Shown here piece by piece: positions 1 through 7,643 of a DNA stretch of 9,731 nucleotides. The stretch covers positions 1 through 9,731 of the forward strand of contig JAYPQA010000024.1 of NCBI GenBank assembly GCA_038131695.1, read 5' to 3'. Source of the stretch: JADHLK01 sp038131695 (lineage in GTDB: Bacteria; Pseudomonadota; Alphaproteobacteria; Puniceispirillales; Puniceispirillaceae). The notes beneath the pieces are model-generated. The model made no database searches. It saw only the letters and a list, made by a program, of their open reading frames with translations, and was not told the origin of the DNA. Each line of letters begins with the position of its first letter. The stretch's first letter is position 1. The position numbers and the translations under genes are program-made.

Positions 1-1
1 G

Positions 2-109
2 GTTACGTATTGCTGCTATGCCAGCGGCAGCGGGCGCTTTCGCTACCTGCTTTACAAGGATGTGAACCGGCATATGCCCTTGCTGGCCGCTGCCGGGCCC
101 GCCCGCTAG
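2..109 (+). CDS. C-terminal tail of an unidentified upstream gene (partial)
   Basis: Frame 2 is open from the window edge to a TAG at 107-109, giving 35 residues that end in ...MPLLAAAGPAR. The stretch is rich in Tyr and Arg (YLLYKDVNRH near the middle), which looks more like real coding sequence than a shadow frame. I do not recognise the family. The gene lies 36 bases upstream of allA on the same strand, so it may share a transcript with it and may also belong to purine catabolism, but that is inferred from position only. The other forward frame over this stretch (from base 10) runs on into allA and has no family resemblance. Confidence 0.4.
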   Translation, partial: VTYCCYASGSGRFRYLLYKDVNRHMPLLAAAGPAR

Positions 110-142
110 CCAAAACGCATCAGAGCCAAAAACAGGCCAGAA

Positions 143-164
143 ACCATGCCAGGGACCATGCCAG
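143..164 (+). repeat. Tandem 10-base repeat carrying two candidate allA starts
   Basis: ACCATGCCAG occurs at 143-152 and again at 155-164, a period of 12 bases, so both ATGs (146 and 158) are in the allA frame. The duplication adds four codons (MPGT) at the N-terminus if the first ATG is used. Confidence 0.7.
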
Positions 165-655
165 AAAACCGCCATATCCTCACCCAAACAGTCACCCGCG
201 AGCGCTTTTCCCCCTTTGGTGATTTGCTGGTCGCTGAGGGGCCGCCGGATATGATTATTAACCAGGAAAAATGCGGACGCTGGCATGATTTGGCGCAGCT
301 GGATTTTGTCGGCGGGCGGGCTGGAATCAGCCTGTTTCTGGCAGAAAAGCGCGATTTTCCCTATCAGCTGGATCTGCTGGAAAGGCACCCTCTGGGCAGC
401 CAAAGCTTTATTCCCATGACAGCGAATCCCTTTTTGGCTATAGTCGCTTCAGATGAGGGGGATCGGCCAAGTTTCCCAAAAGCTTTTCTGATCCCGCCCC
501 ATCATGCGGTGAGTTTTCACCGCAACATTTGGCATGGTGTCTTGACACCATTGCACAGTCCCGGGCTGTTCGCGGTCATTGACCGTATTGGCAGCGGGCA
601 CAATCTGGAGGAGTTCTGGTTTGAGGAGCCTTATTTGGTAATGCAAAAAGACTGA
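146..655 (+). CDS. allA: Ureidoglycolate lyase (ureidoglycolate hydrolase family)
   Basis: AllA splits (S)-ureidoglycolate, the late product of allantoin breakdown, into glyoxylate and urea in the cytoplasm. The 169-residue product is close to the roughly 160 residues usual for the family. It carries the family's conserved blocks: ERHPLGSQSFIPM at residues 79-91, FHRNIWH at 124-130 (histidines typical of this cupin-like fold) and IDR at 145-147. These match the E. coli AllA blocks as I remember them. The start is uncertain. ATG 146 and an in-frame ATG at 158 lie in a 10-base tandem repeat, and neither has a convincing ribosome binding site; 158 fits the family length slightly better. The gene sits directly before a purine-type permease, which supports a role in purine nitrogen salvage. 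Function is well supported by motifs; the start is not. Confidence 0.9.
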   Translation: MPGTMPENRHILTQTVTRERFSPFGDLLVAEGPPDMIINQEKCGRWHDLAQLDFVGGRAGISLFLAEKRDFPYQLDLLERHPLGSQSFIPMTANPFLAIVASDEGDRPSFPKAFLIPPHHAVSFHRNIWHGVLTPLHSPGLFAVIDRIGSGHNLEEFWFEEPYLVMQKD

Positions 656-704
656 TCTGGTTCCGTAAATAATCAAGCCAGACTCAAATCCAATATTAGC
701 TAGC

Positions 705-713
705 AAAGGGGGA
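705..713 (+). promoter_or_regulatory. Ribosome binding site of the purine permease
   Basis: AAAGGGGGA lies four bases before ATG 718 and strongly supports that start. Confidence 0.7.
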
Positions 714-717
714 TAAA

Positions 718-2076
718 ATGGCAGCTAATACTTCTCTGGGAACCGCCAAGCAATTGGCAGATCCCAACTATACCCCGCCGATGGCACAGGCGATCCCGCT
801 TGGGATCCAGCATATCCTGGCAATGTTCATCTCGAATGTGACGCCAGCGATTATCGTGGCCGGGGCGGCGGGTTTCGGTTTCGGGTCAAATTCGCCCGAT
901 TTCCCACTCATGATCTATATGATTCAGATGTCGATGCTGTTTGCCGGTATCGCAACGCTGTTTCAGACAATTGGTTTTGGTCCGGTCGGCGCGCGCCTGC
1001 CGGTGGTTCAGGGCACCAGCTTTGCCTTTGTGCCGATCATGATCCCGCTGGTGGCGGGCAAGGGAGCTGATGCGATTGCCATCCTTATGGGTGGCGTTTT
1101 TGTAGGGGGCCTGTTCCATGCGTTCCTTGGCACCTTCATCGGTCGTATCCGCTTTGCTTTCCCACCGCTTGTGACAGGCCTTGTGGTGCTGATGATTGGT
1201 CTGGCCTTGATTAAGGTTGGTATCCAATATGCAGCAGGCGGTGTGCCAGCGATAGGCACGCCGGAATATGGCAGCTTCAATAACTGGCTGGTAGCCGGGG
1301 TGGTGATTGTGGTCACGCTCGGGCTGAAATTTTTCAGCCGAGGAATGCTGTCTGTCGGGGCTGTCCTGTGGGGCATGGTCGTAGGCTATATCGTTGCCTT
1401 TGCAATGGGTATGGTCAGCTTTGACGGTATTGGCCGGGCGGCAGCCTTTGCTGCACCGGTGCCGCTGAAGTTCGGCATAGAGTTCACCGCTGCTGCCATT
1501 ATCGGTATGTCTGCGATGGCCTTTGTCTCGGCTGTGGAAACAGTCGGCGATGTATCGGGCATTGCACGCGGTGGTGCGAACCGTGAGGCGACAGACAAGG
1601 AAATTGAAGGGGCGACCTATGCAGATGGTCTGGGCAGTGCCGTTGCCGGCCTGTTCGGGGCGCTGCCGAACACCTCTTTCAGCCAGAATGTTGGTCTGGT
1701 AGCCATTACCGGGGTGATGAGCCGCGGTGTGGTGACTATCGGGGCGATTATTCTGGTTATCTGTGGCCTTATCCCGAAAGTGGGGGCGATTATCTCTACC
1801 ATCCCAATCGAAGTCTTGGGTGGCGGGGTGATTGTCATGTTCGGCATGGTTGCCTCAGCAGGCGTGTCGATGCTCTCACAAGTGAAGTGGAACCGGCGCA
1901 ATCTGGTTATCTTTGCCATCTCGCTGTCTGTCGGCCTTGGCCTGCAGATGGAGCCTGCGGCTCTGCAATATCTGCCGAGTACGGCCAAGCTGTTGATGGT
2001 GTCCGGCCTGCTGCCTGCAGCGGTGCTGGCGATTGTGCTGAATCTGGTTCTGCCTGAAGAGCTGCCGGAGAAGTAA
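718..2076 (+). CDS. NCS2-family nucleobase permease, urate/xanthine branch
   Basis: This is an integral membrane nucleobase:cation symporter-2 protein of 452 residues, the usual length, with about a dozen or more hydrophobic segments (for example 41-57, 122-140, 151-170, 191-204, 213-232, 338-352, 367-383, 424-445). Diagnostic sites are the QH pair at 31-32, VQGTSFAF at 97-104, the ETVGD block at 274-278 (the Glu corresponds to the essential TM8 Glu of XanQ-type carriers), and the NCS2 signature QNVGLVAITG at 323-332. A Gln-Asn start and Thr-Gly end to that signature is typical of xanthine/urate carriers rather than uracil carriers. Urate or xanthine is therefore the likely substrate, but the choice between them cannot be made by eye. 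The start has a strong AAAGGGGGA (705-713) five bases from ATG. It follows allA by 62 bases and ends in a terminator, which fits import of purine for catabolism. Confidence 0.9.
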   Translation: MAANTSLGTAKQLADPNYTPPMAQAIPLGIQHILAMFISNVTPAIIVAGAAGFGFGSNSPDFPLMIYMIQMSMLFAGIATLFQTIGFGPVGARLPVVQGTSFAFVPIMIPLVAGKGADAIAILMGGVFVGGLFHAFLGTFIGRIRFAFPPLVTGLVVLMIGLALIKVGIQYAAGGVPAIGTPEYGSFNNWLVAGVVIVVTLGLKFFSRGMLSVGAVLWGMVVGYIVAFAMGMVSFDGIGRAAAFAAPVPLKFGIEFTAAAIIGMSAMAFVSAVETVGDVSGIARGGANREATDKEIEGATYADGLGSAVAGLFGALPNTSFSQNVGLVAITGVMSRGVVTIGAIILVICGLIPKVGAIISTIPIEVLGGGVIVMFGMVASAGVSMLSQVKWNRRNLVIFAISLSVGLGLQMEPAALQYLPSTAKLLMVSGLLPAAVLAIVLNLVLPEELPEK

Positions 2077-2113
2077 GCCTTTTCGGCTTGCATAAACGGT
2101 CAAAAAAGTAACG

Positions 2114-2157
2114 CCGGGCCCCTTGTTTTGATAATCAGGGGCCCGGTTTTTGTTTTT
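2114..2157 (+). terminator. Rho-independent terminator after the permease gene
   Basis: A perfect 10-bp stem pairs CCGGGCCCCT (2114-2123) with AGGGGCCCGG (2137-2146) around a 13-base loop, followed directly by TTTTTGTTTTT (2147-2157). It lies 37 bases after the permease stop and separates the permease from hyi. A weaker AAGCC/GGCTT hairpin overlaps the permease stop at 2075-2089. The loop contains GATAATC, the reverse complement of a loop word in the terminator at 7589-7625. Confidence 0.9.
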
Positions 2158-2204
2158 GGCCTACTTTTCTTTTATAGAAATAAGAATGAGCCGTCAGGGT
2201 GTGC

Positions 2205-2218
2205 AGGGGAAAAAGAGG
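2205..2218 (+). promoter_or_regulatory. Ribosome binding site deciding the hyi start
   Basis: AGGGGA (2205-2210) stands eight bases before ATG 2219, with a second purine run (AAGAGG) up to the ATG itself. It supports 2219 over the upstream in-frame ATGs at 2150 and 2186. Confidence 0.6.
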
Positions 2219-3004
2219 ATGCGGTTTTCTGCCAATCTGGGACTGTTATTCACCGAGAGGCCGCTGGCCGCGGCAATCCGGGCTGCCGCTGCCGCCGGGT
2301 TTCAGGCGGTGGAATGCCATTGGCCCTATGAGACGGATAGCGCGCAGCTGCGGGCTGTGCTGGCGGAAACCGGCCTGCCGATGCTATGTCTGAATACGGT
2401 TCGCGGCCGGGCCGGGGAATTTGGGCTGGCCGCCCTGCCCGGCAGGCAAGAAGAAGCCCGCGCGGCGATCCGCCAGGGCCTGGATTATGGCCAGCAAATA
2501 GGCGCCGGCAATCTGCATATCATGGCCGGGGTGGCCAGCGGGCCAGCGGCGCAAGAGACCTTTGCCGAAAATGTGCGCTGGGCCGCTGATCAGGCAGCTC
2601 TGGCCGGGATGGGGGTGCTGATTGAGCCGCTAAACCGGCATGATGTCCCGGGCTATTTCCTGCAGAATTGTGATCAGGCGGCGGCTCTGGTGGATCAGCT
2701 GGCCAGCCCGCATATCAAAATCATGTTTGATTGCTATCACCTGCAACGCCAGGGCGGCGATCTGGTGAATTATTTTACCAGCTATCAGCCGCTGATAGGC
2801 CATGTGCAATTTGCTGGCGTGCCGGATCGCGGCCCGCCCTCAGGCGGTGAGCTGGATTATCGCTGGCTGCTGGGCGAATTCGTCCGGCTGGGATATGATG
2901 GCTGGTTCGGGGCCGAATACAGACCGGCTGGCGAAACCGAGGCGAGCCTTGGCTGGCTGGCAGATTTTACCAGAGATTTAACGGATAATTTTACCGGCAA
3001 TTGA
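2219..3004 (+). CDS. hyi: Hydroxypyruvate isomerase (xylose isomerase-like TIM barrel)
   Basis: Hyi interconverts hydroxypyruvate and tartronate semialdehyde, the product of glyoxylate carboligase, and so links glyoxylate to glycerate. I start it at ATG 2219. This gives MRFSANLG..., the family's usual N-terminus, and 261 residues against about 258 in E. coli. A purine-rich site (AGGGGA at 2205-2210) precedes it. An upstream in-frame ATG at 2150 lies in the terminator tail and is unlikely. Family blocks are VECHWPY (31-37), IEPLNRHDVPGY (135-146) with catalytic-type Glu136, FDCYHLQR (170-177), GHVQ (194-197), and GAEYRP (231-236) with the second Glu233. In this window it follows allA and a purine permease, which fits use of glyoxylate made from ureidoglycolate; the carboligase and reductase genes are not here. 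A sugar isomerase of the same fold is less likely given the motifs. Confidence 0.92.
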   Translation: MRFSANLGLLFTERPLAAAIRAAAAAGFQAVECHWPYETDSAQLRAVLAETGLPMLCLNTVRGRAGEFGLAALPGRQEEARAAIRQGLDYGQQIGAGNLHIMAGVASGPAAQETFAENVRWAADQAALAGMGVLIEPLNRHDVPGYFLQNCDQAAALVDQLASPHIKIMFDCYHLQRQGGDLVNYFTSYQPLIGHVQFAGVPDRGPPSGGELDYRWLLGEFVRLGYDGWFGAEYRPAGETEASLGWLADFTRDLTDNFTGN

Positions 3005-3009
3005 CAAGG

Positions 3010-3030
3010 TCCGGCATTGACTCTGCCGGA
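3010..3030 (+). terminator. Hairpin after hyi, possible weak terminator
   Basis: TCCGGCA (3010-3016) pairs with TGCCGGA (3024-3030) around a 7-base loop, six bases after the hyi stop. There is no T-run after it, so it may be a transcript-end or processing hairpin rather than an intrinsic terminator. Confidence 0.35.
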
Positions 3031-3119
3031 AGCGGGGGCTTAACTCAAACCTGAGGAGAGAGGCGGATTTCCTGCCATCCCTGCCCTGTGGCACGGCCGG
3101 GTGGGGCCACACGCGTGAC

Positions 3120-3125
3120 AAGGAA
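3120..3125 (+). promoter_or_regulatory. Ribosome binding site deciding the soeA start
   Basis: AAGGAA is seven bases before ATG 3133. An upstream in-frame GTG at 3088 lacks such a site and would add 15 residues not expected ahead of the iron-sulfur motif. Confidence 0.6.
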
Positions 3126-3132
3126 TTCTGTT

Positions 3133-5959
3133 ATGGCTGAACCGGTGCTGAATCTGTCGCCGCGCCCGTCTGACGAGATACGGCAAACCACCTGTTATAT
3201 GTGTGCCTGCCGCTGCGGCATCAATGTGCATATGAAAGAGGGCAAGCCTGTCTATATAGAGGGCAACCGCGACCATCCGGTTAATCAGGGCGTGCTCTGT
3301 GCCAAGGGCAGTGCTGGCTTGATGCAGGTTTTGGCCCCGTCCCGCCTGCAGCAGCCGCTAAAGCGGGTGGGCCCGCGCGGCTCCGGCGAATTTGAGCCGA
3401 TCAGCTGGGAGGACGCCTTGCAGCTGGCGGCAGTGGCTGGCCCCGCTGCATAAGCAGGACCCGGAAAAGCTGGCTTTTTTTACCGGGCGCGATCAATCGC
3501 AGAGCTTTACCAGCTATTGGGCGCAGGCTTTTGGCACGCCGAACTATGCGGCCCATGGCGGGTTTTGCTCAGTCAATATGGCAGCAGGCGGCATCTATAC
3601 GATGGGCGGGGCTTTTTGGGAATTTGGCCAGCCTGACTGGGACAATACCAAGCTGTTCATGCTGTTCGGGGTGGCTGAGGATCATGATTCCAACCCGATC
3701 AAGATGGGGATTGGCAAGCTGAAGCAGCGCGGAGCGCGGATCATCGGCGTTAATCCGGTGCGGTCCGGCTATAATGCGGTGGCAGATGACTGGATAGGCA
3801 TTACTCCCGGCACCGATGGGCTGCTTATTCTGGCGCTGGTGCATTGCCTGATGGCGGCTGGCAAGATTGATCTGGATTACCTGTCCAGATGGACCAATGC
3901 CCCGCTCTTGCTGAATGATGACCCGGACAGCCCGGACTATGGGCTGTTCCTGCGCGATGCAGAGGGAAACAAGCTCGTCATTGACAAAAAGACAGGCCAG
4001 TCGGCGCGCTGGGATGCAAAGGGGGTGCGCCCGGACCTGAATGGCCAGCTGCAAAGGGATGGCATCACACATCGCACGGTGATGGCCCGCCTGGCCGCAA
4101 AATATCTGGACCCGGCCTATGCCCCGGAACAGGTGGCCGAACGCTGCGGGCTGCAGGCTGGACAAATCCGCAAGCTGGCGGCTGATCTGGCGCGCACCGC
4201 CTTTGATGAGGCGATAGAGATCAAGCAAAGCTGGACAGATTTTCGCGGTGAGACACATCAACGCATGGTAGGCCGGCCGGTCAGTTTTCATGCGATGCGC
4301 GGCATCTCGGCCCATGCCAACGGGTTTCAGACCTGCCGGGCCTTGCATCTGCTGCAAATCCTGCTGGGGGCGGTAGAGGTGCCGGGCGGCTTCCGTTTCA
4401 AGCCGCCCTATCCAAAGCCGGTTTCGGCCCATCCAAAACCGCATTGCAAGGTAACCCCCGGCGCGCCGCTGGATGGCCCGCATTTGGGCTATGTTCAGGG
4501 GCCGGAGGATCTGTGCCTGAAAGAGGATGGCAGCCCGGCCCGCATTGACAAGGCCTATTCCTGGGAAAATCCGATGTCAGCGCATGGGCTGATGCATATG
4601 GTGATCTCCAATGCCTATGCTGGCGATCCCTATCCGGTGGATGTGCTGTTTATGTATATGGCGAATATGAGCTGGAACAGCTCGATGAACAGTGGCGGGG
4701 TGATGGATATGCTGACCGCCCGGGATGAGGAAGGCAATTATGTCATCCCGAAAATCATTTATTCAGATGCCTATTCTTCTGAGATGGTCGCCTATGCCGA
4801 TCTGATCCTGCCCGATACCACCTATCTGGAACGCCATGATTGTATCTCGCTGCTGGACCGGCCGATTTCCGAGGCGGATGCGGCAGCAGATGCGATCCGC
4901 TGGCCGGTCATGGAGCCGGACCGGGATGTGCGCGGCTTTCAGTCTGTCTTGTGTGATCTGGGCGCCCGGCTGGGCTTGCAGGGGTTTGTCAAAGAAGATG
5001 GCAGCCAGAAATATGCTGATTATGCGGATTATATCACCCATCATGAGAGGCGGCCGGGCATTGGCCCTCTGGCTGGCTGGCGAGGCAAAAAGGGCCAGAA
5101 ATCCGGCCGCGGCGAGATCAATGAGGATCAGCTAAAGGCCTATAGGGATAATGGCAGTTTTTTTGCCGCCCATATTCCGCAAGAGGCGCTCTATTTCAAG
5201 CCCTGGAACCAAGCCTATCAGGAATGGGCGGTAGAGATAGGGCTCTATGATGCCCCGCAATTCTATCTGTTTGATCTCTGGTCAGAGCCGCTGCGCCGCT
5301 TCCAGCTGGCCGCAGAGGGGCACGGGACACGCCAGCCCCCCGATCATTTGCGCGCCCGTATCAAGACCCAGCTGGACCCGCTGCCCATCTGGTATCCGCC
5401 AGACAGCGCAGATGAGACCGCTTATCCCTATCACGCGCTGACCCAGCGCCCGATGGCGATGTATCATTCCTGGGGCACGCAAAATGCCTGGCTGCGCCAG
5501 ATACATGGCCAGAACCCGCTCTATCTGCCGGATGCGATCTGGCAGGAAAAAGGCTTTGCCGAGGGGGATTGGGCTGAGGTCAGATCACCGCATGGATCAA
5601 TCACCGTGCCGGTGGCGCGCATGGCCGGGCTGAACAGCCGGACTGTCTGGACCTGGAATGCGATAGGCAAGCGCAAGGGGGCCTGGGCCCTGGATGAAAA
5701 CGCCCCGGAAGCCAGCAAGGGGTTTTTGCTGAACCATCTGATCCATGAATTGCTGCCGCCAAAGGGGGACGGGTTGCGCTGGGCCAATTCGGACCCGGTG
5801 ACCGGCCAGGCGGCCTGGTTCGATTTGCGGGTGGCCATTGCAAAGACAGACCCGCCCGCTGAAGCGCAGCCCGTTTTTCCGGCGCAGAAATCCCCGGTTG
5901 GGCGCGGACCACAAGATTTGCGCCAGCAAAGCCGCCCCTCAAAGGCAGGTGAGAGATGA
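3133..5959 (+). CDS. soeA: Molybdopterin catalytic subunit of SoeABC-type sulfite dehydrogenase (one frameshift)
   Basis: SoeA would oxidise sulfite to sulfate at a molybdenum bis-pyranopterin centre on the cytoplasmic side. With one base removed near 3430 the gene encodes about 941 residues, near full SoeA length. It has no twin-arginine signal. The N-terminus has a [4Fe-4S] site Cys21-X2-Cys24-X3-Cys28-X27-Cys56, then the oxidoreductase domain with FFTGRDQSQS and HGGFCSVNMAAGG (Cys145 is my inferred Mo ligand), GVAEDHDSNPIK, GVNPVRSGYNA and LPDTTYLERHD. The C-terminal dinucleotide-binding domain spans roughly 760-890, and the last 40 residues are low-complexity. ATG 3133 has AAGGAA seven bases upstream. 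The frame opened at 3133 stops at TAA 3451-3453, while the rest continues in the +1 frame. Its stop overlaps soeB by ATGA. The neighbours, a four-cluster ferredoxin and a DmsC-type anchor, fit SoeABC. Another DMSO/polysulfide reductase-like enzyme is the alternative. Confidence 0.78.
3429..3453 (+). other. Frameshift site in soeA (+1)
   Basis: Reading from 3133 the frame gives ...EDALQLAAVAGPAA and stops at 3451-3453. The following frame carries WLAPLHKQDPEKLAFFTGRD, the expected continuation. Removing one G of the pair 3429-3430 gives ...EDALQLAQWLAPLHKQD without a break. Removing G3433 would also work, so the exact base is not fixed. Confidence 0.85.
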
Positions 5960-6702
5960 CAAAATTACCGGCGGCATCGGAAAAAAAACTGGGGCTGGTC
6001 ATTGATCTGGATATCTGTGTCGGCTGTCATGCCTGTGTGATTTCCTGCAAGGGCTGGAATACGGAAAATTACGGGGCCCCGCTCTCTGATATGGATGCTT
6101 ACGGGGAAAATCCGGTGGGCAGTTTTCTCAATCGCATCCATTCCTTTGAGGTTCAGCCCGATGACGGCCCGGCCCAGAGCGTGCATTTCCCGAAATCCTG
6201 TCTGCATTGTGAGACGGCCCCTTGTGTGACCGTCTGTCCGACCGGGGCCAGCTACAAGCGGGCAGAGGACGGCATTGTGCTGGTCAATGAAGAGGCCTGT
6301 ATTGGCTGCGGGCTGTGCGCCTGGGCCTGTCCCTATGGCGCGCGTGAGATGGATCAGGCTGAAGGGGTGATGAAAAAATGCACCTTGTGTGTTGACCGCA
6401 TCTATAATGAAAATCTGGCTGCTGAGGATCAGATACCGGCCTGTGTGCGGACCTGTCCGACCGGCGCCCGCCATTTCGGCGATTTCGGCGACCCGGACAG
6501 TGCGGTCAGCCAGCTGGTGGCTGCGAGGGAATCGGTGGATTTGATGCCGGAACAGGGAACCAAACCGGTGAATAAATATCTCTTGCCGCGCATCAAGGAT
6601 CGCTGGCTGGATCAGCCAGAGGCCGACGATATGCTGCCAGCTGTGGCAGAAGAGCCAGAAGGGTTCCTGAAATGGCTGGACAAGGCTTTGGAGAAATTAT
6701 GA
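5956..6702 (+). CDS. soeB: Ferredoxin-type electron-transfer subunit of SoeABC (four [4Fe-4S] clusters)
   Basis: SoeB would carry electrons from the SoeA molybdenum site to the membrane subunit and on to quinone. The 248-residue product has sixteen cysteines in the DmsB/NrfC pattern: 21, 24, 27, 31 (CVGCHACVISC); 82, 85, 90, 94; 115, 118, 121, 125 (CIGCGLCAWAC); and 142, 145, 163, 167. These would bind four cubane clusters. There is no signal peptide, which agrees with a cytoplasmic enzyme. The start overlaps the soeA stop as ATGA (5956-5959), so the two are translationally coupled, and soeC begins one base after its stop. The frame is intact throughout. On its own it could belong to any DMSO reductase-like complex; the SoeA and SoeC neighbours decide the assignment. 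Confidence 0.88.
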   Translation: MTKLPAASEKKLGLVIDLDICVGCHACVISCKGWNTENYGAPLSDMDAYGENPVGSFLNRIHSFEVQPDDGPAQSVHFPKSCLHCETAPCVTVCPTGASYKRAEDGIVLVNEEACIGCGLCAWACPYGAREMDQAEGVMKKCTLCVDRIYNENLAAEDQIPACVRTCPTGARHFGDFGDPDSAVSQLVAARESVDLMPEQGTKPVNKYLLPRIKDRWLDQPEADDMLPAVAEEPEGFLKWLDKALEKL

Positions 6703-6703
6703 G

Positions 6704-7579
6704 ATGAATCCGGCCCCGTCTGTCATTATTTTTACCGTTCTGTCCGGCCTCGGTTTCGGGATGCTGTTCTGGCTGGGTCTGGGCCAGGCTGAGACCGGCG
6801 GGATGGCTGGTTTCTGGCTGTTTGCCCTGGCCCTCATCCTGTCCGCTGGCGGGCTGCTTGCCTCAACCTTTCATCTGGGCAATCCACAGCGTTTCTGGCG
6901 GGCCTTTAGCCAGTGGCAGACCAGCTGGCTGAGCCGCGAGGCGGTTCTGGCTGTCGCGGCGCTGGGCGTGATGGGGCTGTTTGGGCTGGGCCATGTGTTT
7001 TTTGATCAGAATTGGGTCTGGCTGGGCCGGGCCGGGGCCGGGCTCTGCCTGCTGACGGTGCTGGCGACAGCGATGATCAATGCCCAGCTGAAAACGGTGC
7101 CCCGCTGAACCAGCCGGGCACGTGGTGCTGTTTATCCGCTGGCGCTGGCGGGCGGCGGGTTGATCACCGCACAGGCCGGGCTGGCCGCCGGTCTGTTCGG
7201 GCTGGCCGGGCTGGCCCAGCTCTGGGTCTGGTATCGCGGCGGGCAGAGATTTGCTGAGGCCGGGTCCACGCTGGAGAGTGCAACCGGCCTTGGCGGGCGC
7301 GGTCAGCTGCGGCTTTTTGAGCCGCCCCATACAGGCCGCAATTACCTGCTGGATGAAATGGTCTATCATATCGGGCGCAAGCATGCGCGGCGTTTGCGGG
7401 TGATAGCCTTGCTGGGGATGAGCATTCTGCCTGCTGCGATCCTGCTGGCAGGCGGGGCCGGGCTGCTGGCTGCCGGGCTGGCCGGGGCGGTGCATCTGGT
7501 GGGGGTTTTTGCGGCGCGCTGGCTGTTTTTTGCAGAAGCTGAGCATGTTGTGGGCCTTTATTATGGCCGTCATTCCTGA
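6704..7579 (+). CDS. soeC: DmsC-type membrane anchor of SoeABC, interrupted by an in-frame TGA
   Basis: SoeC would anchor SoeAB at the inner face of the cytoplasmic membrane and pass electrons to quinone. The span holds 292 codons, the usual size for the family, but codon 135 (7106-7108) is TGA. The first 134 residues have four hydrophobic segments (about 7-29, 36-56, 79-100, 106-126) and the family block STFHLGNPQRFWRA with SWLSREAV. After the TGA the same frame continues with membrane segments at about 145-176, 233-252 and 254-275, the block EPPHTGRNYLLDEMV and the end block WLFFAEAEHVVGLYYG. Both halves are thus parts of one conserved protein. A TGG-to-TGA change would explain the break: the codon follows LKTVPR, where I expect Trp. 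Closely spaced indels are the alternative. ATG 6704 is one base after the soeB stop, which suggests coupling. Confidence 0.8.
7106..7108 (+). other. In-frame TGA interrupting soeC
   Basis: TGA follows LKTVPR and is followed in the same frame by TSRARGAVYPLALAGGG. In the frame entered by one added base at this point the text would read WNQPGT, which resembles the family's usual Trp-Asn/His start here, but that frame then loses the next membrane segment. A substitution or a cluster of small deletions totalling three bases are both possible. Confidence 0.7.
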
Positions 7580-7588
7580 TAGAGGGTA

Positions 7589-7625
7589 ACCGGCCCCGGC
7601 GATTATCTGGGGCGGTATTTTTTTT
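7589..7625 (+). terminator. Rho-independent terminator after soeC
   Basis: The left arm ACC-G-GCCCC (7589-7597, one bulged G) pairs with GGGGCGGT (7609-7616) around an 11-base loop. It is followed by A and eight T residues (7618-7625). It starts 10 bases after the soeC stop and closes the soeABC unit. The T-run ends only 18 bases before the cobQ start. Confidence 0.85.
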
Positions 7626-7634
7626 GAAAATCTG

Positions 7635-7638
7635 AAGG
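7635..7638 (+). promoter_or_regulatory. Ribosome binding site deciding the cobQ start
   Basis: AAGG lies five bases before ATG 7644, which opens the frame containing the P-loop. The uninterrupted frame further on has no proper start of its own: its first codon option at 7681 is a GTG inside the P-loop coding sequence. Confidence 0.5.
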
Positions 7639-7643
7639 TGGCA

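Noticed and set aside
10..222. A 70-codon forward open frame at the window start
   Set aside because: It crosses from the tail of the upstream gene into allA and has low-complexity His/Arg/Pro-rich content typical of an out-of-frame reading.
2150..2218. An N-terminal extension of hyi from ATG 2150
   Set aside because: The start falls within the terminator tail of the permease gene and adds 23 residues absent from the family. The ATG at 2219 has a better ribosome binding site and the canonical N-terminus.
3005..3132. A molybdenum cofactor riboswitch upstream of soeA
   Set aside because: The 128-base gap holds only two small hairpins (3010-3030 and TGTGGC/GCCACA at 3087-3111). I could not match a Moco RNA layout; a covariance-model search would be needed to claim one.
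3392..3453. Programmed +1 frameshifting as the explanation for the soeA break
   Set aside because: There is no convincing slippery codon directly before the TAA and no upstream stimulator. Similar +1 breaks in cobQ and trmL nearby favour a common cause such as sequence error.
3569..4483. A 304-codon open frame on the minus strand opposite soeA
   Set aside because: It lies wholly opposite a well conserved catalytic domain, has no recognisable motif, and long antisense frames are common in GC-rich genes.
7106..7108. TGA recoded as Trp or selenocysteine
   Set aside because: allA, hyi, soeA, soeB and soeC itself all end in TGA, so TGA is a normal stop here. No selenocysteine insertion hairpin was evident after the codon, and a redox residue is not expected at this site.
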